Below are positions 62,608-64,000 of a stretch of 64,000 bases of DNA, piece by piece. Origin of the DNA: a bacterium (lineage in GTDB: Bacteria; Hinthialibacterota; Hinthialibacteria; H5-UNCL2). How positions within the stretch are numbered: the stretch's first letter is position 1; every line of letters begins with the position of its first letter. The DNA is taken from positions 62,001 through 126,000 of the forward strand of contig JABTUV010000011.1 in assembly GCA_015075175.1 (NCBI GenBank), in the 5' to 3' direction. The notes beneath the pieces are model-generated. The model made no database searches. It was not told the origin of the DNA and was given only the letters and a program-made list of their open reading frames with translations. The position numbers were made by a program, and so were the translations under genes.

Positions 62608-62830
62608 GGTGCGCACCGCGCACCGTCATTTGTCGGGTAAGTACGGATGGTGCGCCGTGCGCACCCTACGCTGGGCAGTCGGTGCGCCGTGCGCACCCTA
62701 CGCTGGGCAGTCGGTGCGCCGTGCGCGCCCTACGCTGGGCAGTCGGTGCGCAGTGCGCACCCTACGCTGGGCAGTCGGTGCGCCGTGCGCACCCTACGCT
62801 GGGGAGTCGGTGCGCCGTGCGCACCCTACG
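62604..62830. repeat. Family B repeat array with 32-bp period between convergent genes
   Basis: After a first copy (62604-62625), six units begin GGTGCGCC (one GGTGCGCA) at 62649, 62681, 62713, 62745, 62777 and 62809. Each is 32 bp: a 22-bp palindromic part and a constant 10-bp CTGGGCAGTC. The left end gives the stop of the NAGPA gene and the right end gives the stop of the convergent LABN gene. Confidence 0.92.
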
Positions 62831-63437
62831 CCTGCCGCCGGAGCAGCACGATGTTGCGCGCGTAGGGCACGACGGTGAAGAGATAGCCCAGGATAAACAC
62901 CAGGTCGCCCCGGATGAGGCTGTAAGCCAAGAGGATCGTCCCGCCCAGAAGGCTCACGTACCAGAACGACAACGGCAGCACGCTTCTTCCCTCCGACTCG
63001 CTCCTGACCCATTGGACGAAAAACCGGCTGCCGAAGACGGCGTTGCCCAGAAGCCCCAACCAGGTCCAGGCGTCCTTGACCGCTTCGTGCTCGTAGAACA
63101 CGAACACCGGCACGCATCCCAACACCACCGCCGCGGCCAGGATCAGCCCGATGGGGGCGGGATTGCTGCGCGGACGGTAGTGGAGGAGCAAGTTGCGCGT
63201 GTAGGGGACGAGCGTCACCGCGAAGCCCAAAACAAACGGCAGCTCGCCTCGCCGGTAAGCGTACACGATCATGATAATGCTGGCCAGCCAGCTCAACCAC
63301 CAGAACGCCACCGGCACGACCGAGCGCCGCTGGCGCTCGCTGGCGATCCATTGCAGCAGGACGCGGGCGGTGAAGAGCAGATTGCCGCAGAAGCCGAACA
63401 GCGTCCAGGCGGTGATCTCGAATCCGCCCATCGTCAT
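62826..63437 (-). CDS. Membrane protein with two tandem LABN (lipid A disaccharide synthase N-terminal) domains
   Basis: 203 residues, about six helices. The two halves are homologous: FGFCGNLLFTARVLLQWIASERQRRSVVPVAFWWLS with LVPYTRNLLL, and LGLLGNAVFGSRFFVQWVRSESEGRSVLPLSFWYVS with VVPYARNIVLL. The LABN domain occurs at the N-terminus of some LpxB proteins and alone next to glycosyltransferases for lipid-linked sugars. Here it follows a GT2 gene by 1 nt, so the two probably act together in lipid A or lipid-linked sugar modification. The stop comes from the family B array. Confidence 0.92.
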   Translation of the reverse strand: MTMGGFEITAWTLFGFCGNLLFTARVLLQWIASERQRRSVVPVAFWWLSWLASIIMIVYAYRRGELPFVLGFAVTLVPYTRNLLLHYRPRSNPAPIGLILAAAVVLGCVPVFVFYEHEAVKDAWTWLGLLGNAVFGSRFFVQWVRSESEGRSVLPLSFWYVSLLGGTILLAYSLIRGDLVFILGYLFTVVPYARNIVLLRRQA

Positions 63438-63438
63438 G

Positions 63439-64000
63439 TCAATCCTCGATCCTCCGGGCCACGATGCGGCGGTGGCGGCGGATCATCCATCGCACCGCCA
63501 ACACGTCCTGCCAGGTCACGAGCAGCCTGCCCAGGTTGGTGTACTTGGACTTTCCGCGCGCGCGGGGGCGATGGTTGACGGGGATTTCGACGACCGTCGC
63601 GCCCTCCAACCGGAGCAGCGTCGGCAGGAAGCGATGGATGCCGTTGAAGTATTTCAACCGCGTGACCTGGCTTTTACGCAGTCCCTTGACCGGGCAGCAG
63701 ATGTCGGCCAGATGCTCGCCGGTCAGGCGGTTGCGGACGGCGTTGGCCAGCCGGCTGCCCCAGCGCCGCCAGACGCTGTCCCTGCGCCGGGCGCGGATGC
63801 CGCAGACCACGTCTGCCCCCTGCATCGCTTTCAGCACGGCGAACACGTCGCGTGGATCGCTCTGGCCGTCGCCGTCCAGGGTCACCAAGGTCTCCGCCGC
63901 GGCGAACTGGAAACCCGTGAGCATCGCCGCCGACTGGCCCACGTTACACTCGTGCTCGACCAGCGTGATGCGCGCGTCCTTTTTTCTCCAGTCGTGCAAC
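63439..64000 (-). CDS. GT2 glycosyltransferase (DPM1/ArnC-like), N-terminus outside window
   Basis: 187 residues to the window edge; the first 60 or so (with the nucleotide-binding start of the GT-A fold) are missing. Visible marks are HECNVGQSAAMLTGFQFAAAETLVTLDGDGQSDPRDV (the DxD as DGDGQSDP), VVCGIRARRRDS, ICCPVKGLRKSQV, IHRFLPTLLRLEGATVVEIPVNHRPRARGKSKY. The last block is typical of dolichyl- or undecaprenyl-phosphate sugar synthases. No C-terminal helices are present, so the adjacent LABN protein may provide the membrane part. Confidence 0.92.
   Translation of the reverse strand, partial: LHDWRKKDARITLVEHECNVGQSAAMLTGFQFAAAETLVTLDGDGQSDPRDVFAVLKAMQGADVVCGIRARRRDSVWRRWGSRLANAVRNRLTGEHLADICCPVKGLRKSQVTRLKYFNGIHRFLPTLLRLEGATVVEIPVNHRPRARGKSKYTNLGRLLVTWQDVLAVRWMIRRHRRIVARRIED

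Noticed and set aside
62649-62830. Regular 32-bp repeat that looks like a CRISPR array
   Set aside because: The spacers are the same 10-bp sequence in every unit and no cas genes are present; it is a tandem REP array.

Overview
The window is a high-GC (roughly two-thirds G+C by eye), densely coded stretch from a diderm bacterium. Evidence for two membranes is a PorV/FadL-like outer-membrane barrel, two lipoproteins, an ExbB/ExbD pair, LABN-type lipid A proteins and several Tat signals. It is probably motile (fliW-csrA with two Maf flagellin glycosyltransferases) and lives on polysaccharides (GH109-like, two GH127-like, one clan GH-D enzyme, a cohesin/dockerin-type protein). Long Pro/Thr linkers, bacterial alpha-2-macroglobulin and a GlmU-like nucleotidyltransferase with a GlgS_N-type head suggest an uncultivated lineage of the PVC/FCB sphere or a candidate phylum such as Sumerlaeota or Hydrogenedentota. 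That placement is inference; there is no rRNA here.

Layout. 1-1308: GltD-like flavoprotein and its Rrf2 regulator (minus). 1305-2639: GH109-like enzyme (minus). 3033-9293: a plus-strand respiratory cluster: multihaem cytochrome c, Rieske, b6-type cytochrome b, second multihaem cytochrome c, Tat-exported four-cubane ferredoxin and NrfD. 9772-13867: GH127-like enzyme, serine beta-lactamase-fold hydrolase and a small membrane protein. 14235-18968: GT39-like glycosyltransferase, small membrane protein, SSS symporter and a secreted protein. 19179-28161: clan GH-D glycosidase, outer-membrane barrel and an S8 protease with a Pro/Thr linker. 28588-33805: polyprenyl-phosphate sugar transferase, TPR lipoprotein, a three-repeat secreted protein and endonuclease V. 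34482-41209: alpha-2-macroglobulin, then rplM and rpsI. 41265-50267: second GH127-like enzyme, cohesin/P-domain protein, TPR membrane protein and GlmU-like transferase. 50380-53714: MFP-ABC exporter. 53796-58579: fliW-csrA-maf-maf-macro operon (minus). 59128-60288: paralogous small secreted pair. 60399-62607: exbB-exbD-NAGPA operon. 62826-64000: LABN protein and a GT2 glycosyltransferase.

Two features cut across the annotation. First, the intergenic DNA is packed with many families of short palindromic REP-like repeats. Two families start with GTAG, and that TAG is the stop codon of at least six genes; other copies lie inside reading frames. Second, many genes carry small indels as sequenced, including the universal genes rplM and rpsI and the PWNQ motif of cytochrome b. 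I read most of these as sequence or assembly errors, so frameshifted genes are annotated as single CDSs with the break positions noted.
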